From NCBI GenBank assembly GCA_012518905.1, contig JAAYRF010000139.1, forward strand, positions 1 to 32,017: a stretch of DNA of 32,017 bases. Reading direction: 5' to 3'. The notes under the pieces are model-generated. The model saw nothing but the letters and a program-made list of their open reading frames with translations. It was not told the DNA's origin and made no database searches. The position numbers and the translations under genes are program-made. This document shows positions 1 through 8,214 of the stretch, in pieces; position 1 is the stretch's first letter; each line of letters begins with the position of its first letter. The DNA comes from Bacillota bacterium (GTDB taxonomy: Bacteria; Bacillota; Limnochordia; DTU087).

Positions 1-3000
1 CAAGTTGTGCTATACACCCGGGAGCGGCGACAGGTAGCGGCTGTTCGGACAGGGGCTGATGGCATGTATCAAATCGGCTCTTTACCTGTCGGTAAGTACT
101 ACCTGGAAGCAAGCTCACCTGGATATGTCTCTACCCAAAGCGAGGTTTTTCAGCTCGATGGCTATGAGGATTTTAGGCTAGATCTGGCTCTCTTGCCGAA
201 CAGAACTCTAGATCTAGACTTGCAGCTTCAACCTAGTGCGGCTGCTGTTGGTGATTTGGTACAGGCTGTACTTTATGTCACCAATTCTGGAACTAGAGAT
301 CTCTTAGGTAGTGTGGTGGAGCTTGCTTTGCCCCATGGTCTTAGCTACGTGGCAGGGAAAAAAGATGCCGGAAGGCTAGAGAGTAGCAATGATGAGGCTG
401 GAAATCGAGTGATCCGCTGGGAAACGGGCTTTCTTGCCCGAGGAAAAACCCGTCAGGCAGAGATCTGGCTGCTAGTGGGCTTAGATGTCCCCTATGGTGG
501 TACCAAGCTAAGTGCCCAAGCTACTGGTTATGCTAAAGGGGCAGCATCTGTTACACCCCGGGTGGAGCGGAAGCTGCATGTAGAGAGTGGTCCTTTCTTA
601 GCCACGACTCCTCAGCATGTAGTAGATTGCCATCTGATTTTGCCCTTTGGTGAAAAGGGAACCATGGAGGTGCATATCCAACCGGACAAAGCCGTACTTG
701 GACCGGGACTTCCCTTCGCAAAGCGAGACGTGGACAAACGCAGACAGCGAAGCTCTTTGGTATCAGTGGCAGAACCCTTGCCCCTAGATACAGGGGTGAT
801 AGCGCCCCACAGACTTCGTATCCGTTTAGAGAAAGATGACTGGGCTGTAGAAGGCGGCAAGTGGCACCATAATATTGATTTTTCCCCGTTTCCTCAAGAG
901 ACTGTGGCGTTTCAGGGAGTACAGATTGGCAGCAGGCTAGATCAGATTGCAACTTTGCGGATTTTCTATGGGCTTCCTTTAGCATGGCCGCATGTTGCCC
1001 TTTACCCAGCAGACAATACCTCGGGGCCTTTTGAGTTGCCAAAAGCACCTAGTTTAGCTGGAAGAGTGGATGTAGCGATCTTAAGCTGGGATCCTGTGAA
1101 GAATGCTTGGCAGGAAGAGGCGCCGGTGCTCTTTCGGGTAGATCACGGCCAAGGAACTGTGACCTTAGGCCGGGCAGTTAGCACTTACAATGCCCAAGGT
1201 AGGCAGCAGTATGTTCTGGTGGCATATACGCAAAATGAAATGGGCTTCGATGTAGCCTGGAAAGAAGCGGGGCTGTCTTTTGCCGGGGATGATTGGCATC
1301 TTTATGCCGGGTATCTAGAAACTGATCTCTTAGGCAAGCATAAGATGGCTACTGTCTTGGGAAAGGCCAGGGGGCCTGAGTTTAGGCTGCAGGGGAGCCT
1401 ACGAACTGTGTTGGGTTACAGGGACAAAGTACTAAATCCAATTGATACAACGGCAAGTGATGCCGAAAAAACTGATGCTTACTTTCCGGCCTTGTCTAAG
1501 TCAAGAGATTCTCATATAGATTGGGATCGTGGTTTAGCTTGGCAGCTTACTGCAGCCCTTGAGGCCCGGCCTGGGCTGTGGTTAGCAGGCGGATGGGAAG
1601 GAGCAGGGAGAGGCTTTGTTGATCTTTGGGGGGTAACAGCTCTTCAAGATTGGGAAGCCGCAAAGATACCATCGGAGGGAAAGGAAGAACTAGATGGCAT
1701 GGTGCTTCGCGTAAGAGAAGTGCTGGGTCAGCAATCTAGAATACATCGGGGTGCAGACGGGTTTTTGTCTCCTTCCGACCGCCGGCGAGCTGCGGCCATC
1801 GGTGCCGAACTTGAGCTCAAGGGAGGCTGGGCGCTGGGTTCACTAGCAAGTCGCACGAAGATTATGCCCGCTCAGGGTGACAAGGCCCAGATGGGCCCTA
1901 TGGAGACGATCCAAGGGTGGGAGCAAAGACTAATCTATCGAGGGATAGGCCTACCCCGTTGGAGCCTGGGCTATGGCCAAAGGATGGCGGATAAGCAATC
2001 ATCGGTGCAGAAGACGCACTATGCCCTTATGGAGGTAGATGGCTACTTGGCTGACTTGGAGTGGGGTGCCCGGTTGGAGATCAGCCAGGAAATAGGGCAA
2101 AGTGGCAAACAGGATAGTCTCCCATGGAGTAACCCGCTGGTGGCCACTGGTGAACTAAAGGCTGCATACGAGCATGGCAGGGTTCGGCCATATCTCCATG
2201 GGCGTCAGGGAGTATTCCATCCGGGTCTGGGTGAGAAATCGTCGCCGGGTCAAGAAGAATGGACCATTGGGGTGGAAGGTGAGCTGAGTGAGGCTTTTTC
2301 GCTTAGACTTGCCCATACTCAAAGGCGAGATGCCTATGGGCCAGCAAACCGTGGAGACCAAGGACTTGGTGATTTGGAGCGCTCCCAGAATCGGGACACC
2401 TTGTCAATTGGGGCTCAATACATGATGGGAGAAAAGGGGAGGCTAGAGGGCACATATGAATGGCCCACGGGCCCCAAAGCTTCGTCCAATCAAGTTGCTT
2501 GGCGGGGTAGCCTTGAGCTAGAGAGAGAGCTATCTCCCAACGCTTTCTTGCGCCTAGGATGGGTAAGATGGCAGGATACCCTTATCTCACCGGTGCGAGA
2601 ACCATGGGATCGGATAAACTTGGAGTTAGCCTTGGGGGATGCCAGTCAGATGCTGTCTACTACAAAGCTCAATTTGGCTGCACATCTCGGGAAGGGCCAA
2701 ATCCTTGGTTGGGAGCTAGCGGGGGAGGGGAAGTGGGAATTTGCGAGAGTCTGGGAGATTTGGGTTCATGCCGCACAGAAGCAGGTGGTTAACGGCGAGA
2801 TTGGCAGCTTTACCACCCAGCAGGGAATACTGCGCTTTTCCCGGGCTCTTTCAGATAGATTCGCTGCATTTACACAAGTCGGTGGATGGCGCCAAACGGG
2901 TAGAAACGAAAGGGGATATAGCCTTGGCCTAAGTTACCGAATGGCCCCGGGAGTCGCCTTGGCCGTAGGTCATACCTGGTCAAATCAGAGACATAGAACT

Positions 3001-3057
3001 AAAGAGGGCTTTTTGAGTGTCAAGCCCGGTATTTTCCTGCAGATCCAGTATCGCTAA
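1..3057 (+). CDS. Large surface/outer-membrane-like protein: carboxypeptidase-regulatory-like domain, DUF11-like domain, C-terminal beta-barrel-like region (5' end outside window)
   Basis: Frame is open from base 1. YQIGSLPVGKYYLEASSPGY matches a CarboxypepD_reg-like fold; VGDLVQAVLYVTNSGTRDLLGSVVELALPHGLSYV is DUF11-like; the C-terminal ~550 aa has alternating amphipathic strands ending LGLSYRMAPGVALAVGHTWSNQ...KPGIFLQIQYR. Confidence 0.75.
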   Translation, partial: QVVLYTRERRQVAAVRTGADGMYQIGSLPVGKYYLEASSPGYVSTQSEVFQLDGYEDFRLDLALLPNRTLDLDLQLQPSAAAVGDLVQAVLYVTNSGTRDLLGSVVELALPHGLSYVAGKKDAGRLESSNDEAGNRVIRWETGFLARGKTRQAEIWLLVGLDVPYGGTKLSAQATGYAKGAASVTPRVERKLHVESGPFLATTPQHVVDCHLILPFGEKGTMEVHIQPDKAVLGPGLPFAKRDVDKRRQRSSLVSVAEPLPLDTGVIAPHRLRIRLEKDDWAVEGGKWHHNIDFSPFPQETVAFQGVQIGSRLDQIATLRIFYGLPLAWPHVALYPADNTSGPFELPKAPSLAGRVDVAILSWDPVKNAWQEEAPVLFRVDHGQGTVTLGRAVSTYNAQGRQQYVLVAYTQNEMGFDVAWKEAGLSFAGDDWHLYAGYLETDLLGKHKMATVLGKARGPEFRLQGSLRTVLGYRDKVLNPIDTTASDAEKTDAYFPALSKSRDSHIDWDRGLAWQLTAALEARPGLWLAGGWEGAGRGFVDLWGVTALQDWEAAKIPSEGKEELDGMVLRVREVLGQQSRIHRGADGFLSPSDRRRAAAIGAELELKGGWALGSLASRTKIMPAQGDKAQMGPMETIQGWEQRLIYRGIGLPRWSLGYGQRMADKQSSVQKTHYALMEVDGYLADLEWGARLEISQEIGQSGKQDSLPWSNPLVATGELKAAYEHGRVRPYLHGRQGVFHPGLGEKSSPGQEEWTIGVEGELSEAFSLRLAHTQRRDAYGPANRGDQGLGDLERSQNRDTLSIGAQYMMGEKGRLEGTYEWPTGPKASSNQVAWRGSLELERELSPNAFLRLGWVRWQDTLISPVREPWDRINLELALGDASQMLSTTKLNLAAHLGKGQILGWELAGEGKWEFARVWEIWVHAAQKQVVNGEIGSFTTQQGILRFSRALSDRFAAFTQVGGWRQTGRNERGYSLGLSYRMAPGVALAVGHTWSNQRHRTKEGFLSVKPGIFLQIQYR

Positions 3058-3098
3058 CCGGAATGATCACGAGCAGCAAGACTTAGAGATTCACCTTC

Positions 3099-3113
3099 TG
3101 GAAACGGTTTCCA
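3099..3113. promoter_or_regulatory. Perfect 15-bp palindrome TGGAAACGGTTTCCA, LacI-family-operator-like
   Basis: TGGAAAC-G-GTTTCCA read directly. Confidence 0.45.
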
Positions 3114-3205
3114 TGGGCCTATATCTCTATCTTTGCCTCTCAAGGGCGGCAAAGACAGTCCGGCAGGGGTGCCGTGATACGCATATGCCATGAAATGGAT
3201 CTGGA

Positions 3206-3249
3206 AAGCAAGAAAAGGGCTATCCGCTTCATTCTTAGCGGAGAGCCCT
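3206..3249 (-). terminator. Rho-independent terminator of the downstream minus-strand gene
   Basis: Minus strand: AGGGCTCTCCGC-taagaatgaa-GCGGATAGCCCT followed by TTTCTTGCTTT. Confidence 0.7.
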
Positions 3250-3288
3250 CAATATTTGATCCCATTGATAAAGAGAAACCCGGTACTT

Positions 3289-4137
3289 TTAGAAGCCAGG
3301 CATTTGCATCTTCCATGGCTCTGTCTGCAACTCGTATTTGAGTTCCTCGGGCCAGTCCTCAGCCATTTTCTCCAGCAACGCAACCAGTATCTCCCAGGCA
3401 AGGTCAGGATGGGAAGACGCAAACCAGATGGCAAGGATCTCGTTGCGTCCCGGATGGGGGATGCCATAGATTGAACCGTCCACTTGCAGAGCCTCTAGTC
3501 CATTCGGGAAGAAGCTATCTATGAGATCTGGCCTAGATTCCAGGTAAGGAGTGAGATCCAAAAGACCCCCGTGCTCAGCGAACATAAGATAGCGATCTTC
3601 AAAGAGGGAAAAAACATCCGGTGCGTCCCTAGCTCCCATGAGGACAACCAATTTTTGATCATAGGCCACAGAAGGCGTTACTGCTATAGATAGATAGTGT
3701 TCGGGATGTGATGCGTTGAACTCTTCAACGATAGGGTCAAAATAAGCGCTTTCCGGTATTCCACCCGGCACCATGATGCTGATTTTGGTCCGTCCAGCGG
3801 CTGGATCCGGTCCAGGTCGCAAGGCAAACCCCACCAGCCCTAAAACCAGTACTACAGATATAATAATAAGAGCAGTGCGCTGGGGGCTGCGTTTGAGATA
3901 GCGGGCATCACCCAGATTTTCCCTAGGTTCGCTCTGAACTGCCAGTGCTACTTGTGGGCAGCCGTGTTGCCTGCAGCCTGCGGCTTCCCGCCAGCAGTCA
4001 GCGTGATGTGGGGATTTGCAGCGGGGACATACCACTACTTCATCGCCGGCATTTAGCTTCTTTTGGCATGCAATACATACATCGCCCACTAGCTTATGAT
4101 CTGCGGACAAAACCAATAGCTTCTCACTTCTGGCCAT
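3289..4137 (-). CDS. RING-like zinc finger + single TM + reduced extracellular solute-binding (SBP family 1-like) domain protein
   Basis: CIACQKKLNAGDEVVVCPRCKSPHHADCWREAAGCRQHGC treble-clef/RING-like cluster; TM ALIIISVVLVLGLVGFAL; SBP-like ISIMVPGGIPES..FDPIVEEFNASHP..DVFSLFEDRYLMFAEHGGLLDLTPYLE. The ORF extends to 4194, but the ATG at 4137 has GGGGGAG upstream. Confidence 0.75.
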   Translation of the reverse strand: MARSEKLLVLSADHKLVGDVCIACQKKLNAGDEVVVCPRCKSPHHADCWREAAGCRQHGCPQVALAVQSEPRENLGDARYLKRSPQRTALIIISVVLVLGLVGFALRPGPDPAAGRTKISIMVPGGIPESAYFDPIVEEFNASHPEHYLSIAVTPSVAYDQKLVVLMGARDAPDVFSLFEDRYLMFAEHGGLLDLTPYLESRPDLIDSFFPNGLEALQVDGSIYGIPHPGRNEILAIWFASSHPDLAWEILVALLEKMAEDWPEELKYELQTEPWKMQMPGF

Positions 4138-4349
4138 AGCAACTCTCCCCCAAAGACTTCCCAATCGACCTAACTCCTTGCTCAAGCATATCATATTAGT
4201 CGCTTGATTTCCATGCGATAGAATCCGGTGAAATCCGGTGGCATGGATACCGAGGAAGTTCTAGAAATCCTCCATAGAAGCCATGCTAAGTGCAGGAGGA
4301 GGGAGTTCTCTAACCTGGACAGTTCGTAGATAGCTGAAAGGAGAAGGCC

Positions 4350-4595
4350 ATGGTTCTAGGTATTATGGGTATTCTGCTGAAGGATCGTCGGGCTCAGGCG
4401 CCGGAGGTACAGGAGGTGTTGACCAAGTATGGAGACATAATCCTCTCCCGCCATGGCGTACACGATGCTGCCGAGTCAAAAGGATTGATCACCCTCACCA
4501 TTGAGGCAGCTGGGGAAGAGTTTGATGCCCTAGTAGCAGAGTTAGAGGATGTATCGGAAGTTTGCGTGAGTACAGCGATGTTTCCTAATAGATGA
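4350..4595 (+). CDS. TM1266-like putative iron-only hydrogenase system regulator (ACT/NikR-C-like small protein)
   Basis: MVLGIMGILLKDRRAQAPEVQEVLTKYGDIILSRHGVHD...GLITLTIEAAGEEFDALVAELEDVSEVCVSTAMF; upstream GAAAGGAGAAGG. Confidence 0.65.
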   Translation: MVLGIMGILLKDRRAQAPEVQEVLTKYGDIILSRHGVHDAAESKGLITLTIEAAGEEFDALVAELEDVSEVCVSTAMFPNR

Positions 4596-4651
4596 AAGTA
4601 TGGATTAAAGGCTGACCCAATCAGGCTAATGCCAGTGGCACTGTTGGACTG

Positions 4652-4673
4652 GGGGTAGCAGGATCGCTACCCC
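4652..4673. terminator. Tail-to-tail hairpin, possible bidirectional terminator
   Basis: GGGGTAGC-aggatc-GCTACCCC; only a short T tract. Confidence 0.45.
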
Positions 4674-4683
4674 TTAAGCAGAA

Positions 4684-4785
4684 TTAGAAGACCTCGTCGA
4701 TGACCCAAACTACCACGGCAGCCAAGGCAATGATTAGCAGAACGGTCAAGATCTGATCCAAATCTCCCCCAGAATCTCTGCACAT
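4684..4785 (-). CDS. 33-aa single-TM microprotein MCRDSGGDLDQILTVLLIIALAAVVVWVIDEVF
   Basis: ATG to TAA, 34 codons; strong upstream SD AAGGGAGGGGATAGAG; hydrophobic core LTVLLIIALAAVVVWVI. Below the ORF-track length cutoff. Confidence 0.6.
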   Translation of the reverse strand: MCRDSGGDLDQILTVLLIIALAAVVVWVIDEVF

Positions 4786-4955
4786 CTCTATCCCCTCCCT
4801 TCGCCCACTCCTCTCATCGCGGTATAGGCTATGTGGCGGTCAGTCAAAGGCATACGAGAGCGAAACTCTATTTTCAAGCCTAGAGTTCGTGGGCCTTGAG
4901 TTGGGCTTTTGCAGGCGTGGTGGTATTTGGCAGAAGACGAAGGCCTTGGTATCTG

Positions 4956-4984
4956 TTGACACTTTTTGGGTGAAATAGTAGGAT
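4956..4984 (+). promoter_or_regulatory. SigA-like promoter upstream of the ferredoxin gene
   Basis: TTGACA-N17-TAGGAT. Confidence 0.5.
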
Positions 4985-4997
4985 AGATGAGGTGTAG

Positions 4998-5198
<201 letters not shown>

Positions 5199-5250
5199 GC
5201 ACCTGGCTTAGGAGCCCTAATGGCTTCTGGGGATTATCAGTAAAGAGCGC

Positions 5251-5287
5251 AAGGCCGGGGTTTGCCCGGCCTTGGCCATTTTTTTGA
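5251..5287 (+). terminator. Rho-independent terminator after the ferredoxin gene
   Basis: AAGGCCGGG-gtttg-CCCGGCCTT then ggccaTTTTTTT. Confidence 0.75.
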
Positions 5288-5295
5288 GTAGAGGG

Positions 5296-5988
5296 TTAGC
5301 CTAGTGTCCCCGCTTGTTCCCGCTTGATGGCCTCCTCCATGATTACTTCAGTCGCAGTAGCGCCAATCCGAACGGCACCGGCTTTCCGCATGTTCAAGGC
5401 AGCATCTAGGCTTCGAATACCACCGGCTGCTTTTACTCTTACCTTCGGTCCTGTAGAACTTCGCATGAGCCGCACATCATCCACGGTAGCGCCACTCTTG
5501 CCAAAACCGGTGGATGTCTTGACGAAATCTGCTCCACTAGCTTCCGAGATCTGACAAGCCTTTTCCTTGAGTTCATCTGTTAGGTAGCAGTTTTCCAAGA
5601 TGACTTTGACAATAGCCCCCCGAGAGTGGGCGGCCTCGACCACGGCTCGGATATCCTGAGCAACATAATCAAAATCTTCCGAAAGAAGGCGGGCATAGTT
5701 CATTACCATATCTAGCTCTACTACCCCGCCGGCAATGGCTTCGATTGCTTCGGCTACTTTCATGGCAGTCGTGTGGGTGCCGTGGGGAAAGCCAATGACG
5801 GTGCTAAGGGCGATACCGCTACCCTCCAAGCATTGCCTGGCGATTTCCACATCACAAGGCCGTACACAGACAGAGGCAACGTCGTATCTGCGGGCGATTT
5901 CACAGCCAGCCCTTACGTCGTCCATGGTCATATTGGGCCTAAGCAGCGAATGATCGATCATCTGGGCGATATCTCTGGCTTTGAGCAT
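5296..5988 (-). CDS. deoC: Deoxyribose-phosphate aldolase
   Basis: IDHSLLRPNMT, VIGFPHGTHTTAMKVAEA, ELDMVMNYARL, VKVILENCYLTDELK, DFVKTSTGFG, VRVKAAGGIRS. Confidence 0.95.
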   Translation of the reverse strand: MLKARDIAQMIDHSLLRPNMTMDDVRAGCEIARRYDVASVCVRPCDVEIARQCLEGSGIALSTVIGFPHGTHTTAMKVAEAIEAIAGGVVELDMVMNYARLLSEDFDYVAQDIRAVVEAAHSRGAIVKVILENCYLTDELKEKACQISEASGADFVKTSTGFGKSGATVDDVRLMRSSTGPKVRVKAAGGIRSLDAALNMRKAGAVRIGATATEVIMEEAIKREQAGTLG

Positions 5989-6165
5989 GGTGCAAACACC
6001 TCTTTTCTTAGCGTTATTGGGTCTATCCCGTTAATCTCCTTCGAGATCAGCTAATGCTTTCCTGTTGGCGGGTAAAAGGATACTGACGAGGCAATAGGGA
6101 ACAAACTACACTAAAGGGCCATTTAAGTATGGAATATATGAGTTGACGGGAAGGATGAAGGGAGT

Positions 6166-6675
6166 ATGGCATTTCAGTTTACCCGCAAAATGGTAAAGAT
6201 CAAAGGTCAGTTGCGGGAATATCATATTGTGGAGCACCATGGTGCTGTAGCTATCATCCCTTGGCAGGACGAAATGGTAACCTTTGTCTACCAGACCAGG
6301 CCCGCTGTTGGCAAAAAACTACTGGAGATCCCGGCAGGCGCATTGGAAAAAGGCGAGGAGCCTCTGGAGGCAGCTCGCCGGGAGTTGGCTGAGGAAACGG
6401 GCTGGCGGGCAAAGATATGGCATAGATTGGGTGAGTTGTATCTGGCCCCTGGCTATAGCACAGAAGTCCTGCATCTGTACCTTGCTACTGACTTATCCTT
6501 AGGCGAGCAGGACCTCGATGATTCAGAAGATATCGAAGTGATACATCTGCCATGGAGAGAAGCTCTTATCCGTGCCCAAACAGGGAGTATTAAGGATGCC
6601 AAGACATTGGCGGCATTCTTGCATTTGGAGGCTTGGCTGCAGAATCAGATAAAGACTGAATCTCGAGCGCAATAG
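6166..6675 (+). CDS. NUDIX hydrolase, ADP-ribose pyrophosphatase-like
   Basis: Nudix box GALEKGEEPLEAARRELAEETGW. Confidence 0.93.
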   Translation: MAFQFTRKMVKIKGQLREYHIVEHHGAVAIIPWQDEMVTFVYQTRPAVGKKLLEIPAGALEKGEEPLEAARRELAEETGWRAKIWHRLGELYLAPGYSTEVLHLYLATDLSLGEQDLDDSEDIEVIHLPWREALIRAQTGSIKDAKTLAAFLHLEAWLQNQIKTESRAQ

Positions 6676-6722
6676 ACCTGCAGGTAGTCCTATCGTTACC
6701 AGCATCTAAAGGAGGGGACGAC

Positions 6723-8093
6723 TTGAGAGAGAAGTACCGGGAAATCATGGATGAACTAGACTATATAACTACCCACGAAGGCTTTGTAGAAACCTGCTTG
6801 GATCTACGAGATTCCATGTACTTCTACGACAAAGGTCTGATTCTGGCCGGTTATGCTGGTTCTGTAGAAATGCTAATGAGCTTTGCTATGTTTTGGGCGG
6901 TCCTCGAGGCGCCGGAGCGGGGCGAAGAGATCTTTGATGAGATAGCGGATATTACCAATCATCTGGAGACAAGGCTCCGGGCAGACGAAGCAGCCATGGA
7001 TATTGTAGCATTAGTGGAGACCTTCCTCCAGACCACTGGCTGGGTTGTGGAGCAGCGCTATGTCGTTTTCCGCGAGATGTTTGAGGCTTACATGACCAAT
7101 GCCTATAGCGCCACAGGGTGTGCTGATGAGCTCTTGCGCCAAGCCCAGCTATGGGTGGAAAAAGATAACGCCAAGGCTGCCAAGCTGGTAGGACAGGTAG
7201 GGGCCATGGCTCTTCGGGGTGTGGAGGTCAGGCCGGTATGGTTCTATATCGCTAGGCCCCGTCTGCAAATGTGGCTCCGGGGAGTTTTGGGTGCTATCCA
7301 GAATTTCGCAGCAGCGGCCCATTTTTCTTTTCCCGTTGATAGTGTGGAGCGGGAAAGGCAAAAGTGGCGGTCGGATGCTCCTCGGCCTGTGGTGGATCTA
7401 CGGGCTTTTCGCAATCTGCGCTATCCTATGATGCCTACGGATACCCCCGAGGTCTTGAGGCGAGGAGAGCTGGACGATGACCTGCTTCAGCTCTTCGCAG
7501 GAGGTCCACTGGACAAGGATACTATGCACAGCTTGGTGACAGCCGGGGAGTCAATCAAGGACGTGCTCTTGGCGATTCTGGAGACCGAAGAACTAGGTGA
7601 GGAAGACGCACCGGGGGAAGGATGGGCCTTGGCTAATGTGATACGGCTCCTAAGTGAGCTGGAGTACCCAGAGACAGTTGCTGCTTTGCTGGGGCTTTTG
7701 GGTAGGATTAGGCCCGGCTCAGTTTTGTATAATCATGTGAAGTCAGTTTTGGTGGATCAGCCGGAGACAGCTGGAGAAGCCGCGTTGGAGAAGCTTAAGG
7801 CTGCAGATGTCAGTGTCCAGGAAGCATTGGCTCTTATCGATTTACTCAATCAAATTCAACCTGCCAGAGTCTACCCGGCGTTAGTAGGCGTCTTGGATAA
7901 GGCGGTGAGCTGGGAGGAAAAATTGGCTGTGGCCCGAAGCCTTCTGGACACCGGAGATGTGCGGGCCATTCCCCATTTACGCCGTCTGGGAGCTTCTATG
8001 TCCAATTCGCCCTATGGCGGTGCGGTAAAGGAATTTCTCAGCGTGGCCACCAGGCAGCTGCGGGCTAGCCAAGTCCAAAAAAGGCGTGTATAA
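6723..8093 (+). CDS. Hypothetical protein with C-terminal HEAT-like repeats
   Basis: TTG start behind AAAGGAGGGG; C-terminal HEAT-like helices (PETVAALLGLLGRI, LAVARSLLDTGDVRAIPHLRRLG). Confidence 0.7.
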   Translation: MREKYREIMDELDYITTHEGFVETCLDLRDSMYFYDKGLILAGYAGSVEMLMSFAMFWAVLEAPERGEEIFDEIADITNHLETRLRADEAAMDIVALVETFLQTTGWVVEQRYVVFREMFEAYMTNAYSATGCADELLRQAQLWVEKDNAKAAKLVGQVGAMALRGVEVRPVWFYIARPRLQMWLRGVLGAIQNFAAAAHFSFPVDSVERERQKWRSDAPRPVVDLRAFRNLRYPMMPTDTPEVLRRGELDDDLLQLFAGGPLDKDTMHSLVTAGESIKDVLLAILETEELGEEDAPGEGWALANVIRLLSELEYPETVAALLGLLGRIRPGSVLYNHVKSVLVDQPETAGEAALEKLKAADVSVQEALALIDLLNQIQPARVYPALVGVLDKAVSWEEKLAVARSLLDTGDVRAIPHLRRLGASMSNSPYGGAVKEFLSVATRQLRASQVQKRRV

Positions 8094-8118
8094 GGGGGTA
8101 CCTGTTAGCGATACCCCC
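8094..8118. terminator. Hairpin immediately after stop codon in a convergent gap
   Basis: GGGGGTA-cctgttagcga-TACCCCC; no clear T tract. Confidence 0.4.
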
Positions 8119-8214
8119 CGTTAATTGCGCTATCTTTTTAGCGTAGTGGCAAAGGCTTTTTACCATCCAACCCGCCTGTCTTTAACGTAGAGCAATTTCG
8201 CTACTGCAAAAAGG

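Noticed and set aside
551-1048. 165-aa minus-strand ORF inside the beta-barrel gene
   Set aside because: Antisense to a long coherent CDS; no motif or SD support.
3131-3188. Possible c-di-GMP-I (GEMM) riboswitch because of GGCAAAGACAGTCCGGCAGGGGTGCCG
   Set aside because: It lacks the conserved GEMM core arrangement and no downstream gene starts on that strand within range.
4224-4244. Short direct repeat AATCCGGTG x2
   Set aside because: Only two short copies with no associated structure.
4684-4785. Assignment of the 33-aa microprotein to the YjcZ-type sporulation family
   Set aside because: Size and hydrophobicity are similar, but the Gly/Tyr-rich N-terminal signature is absent.
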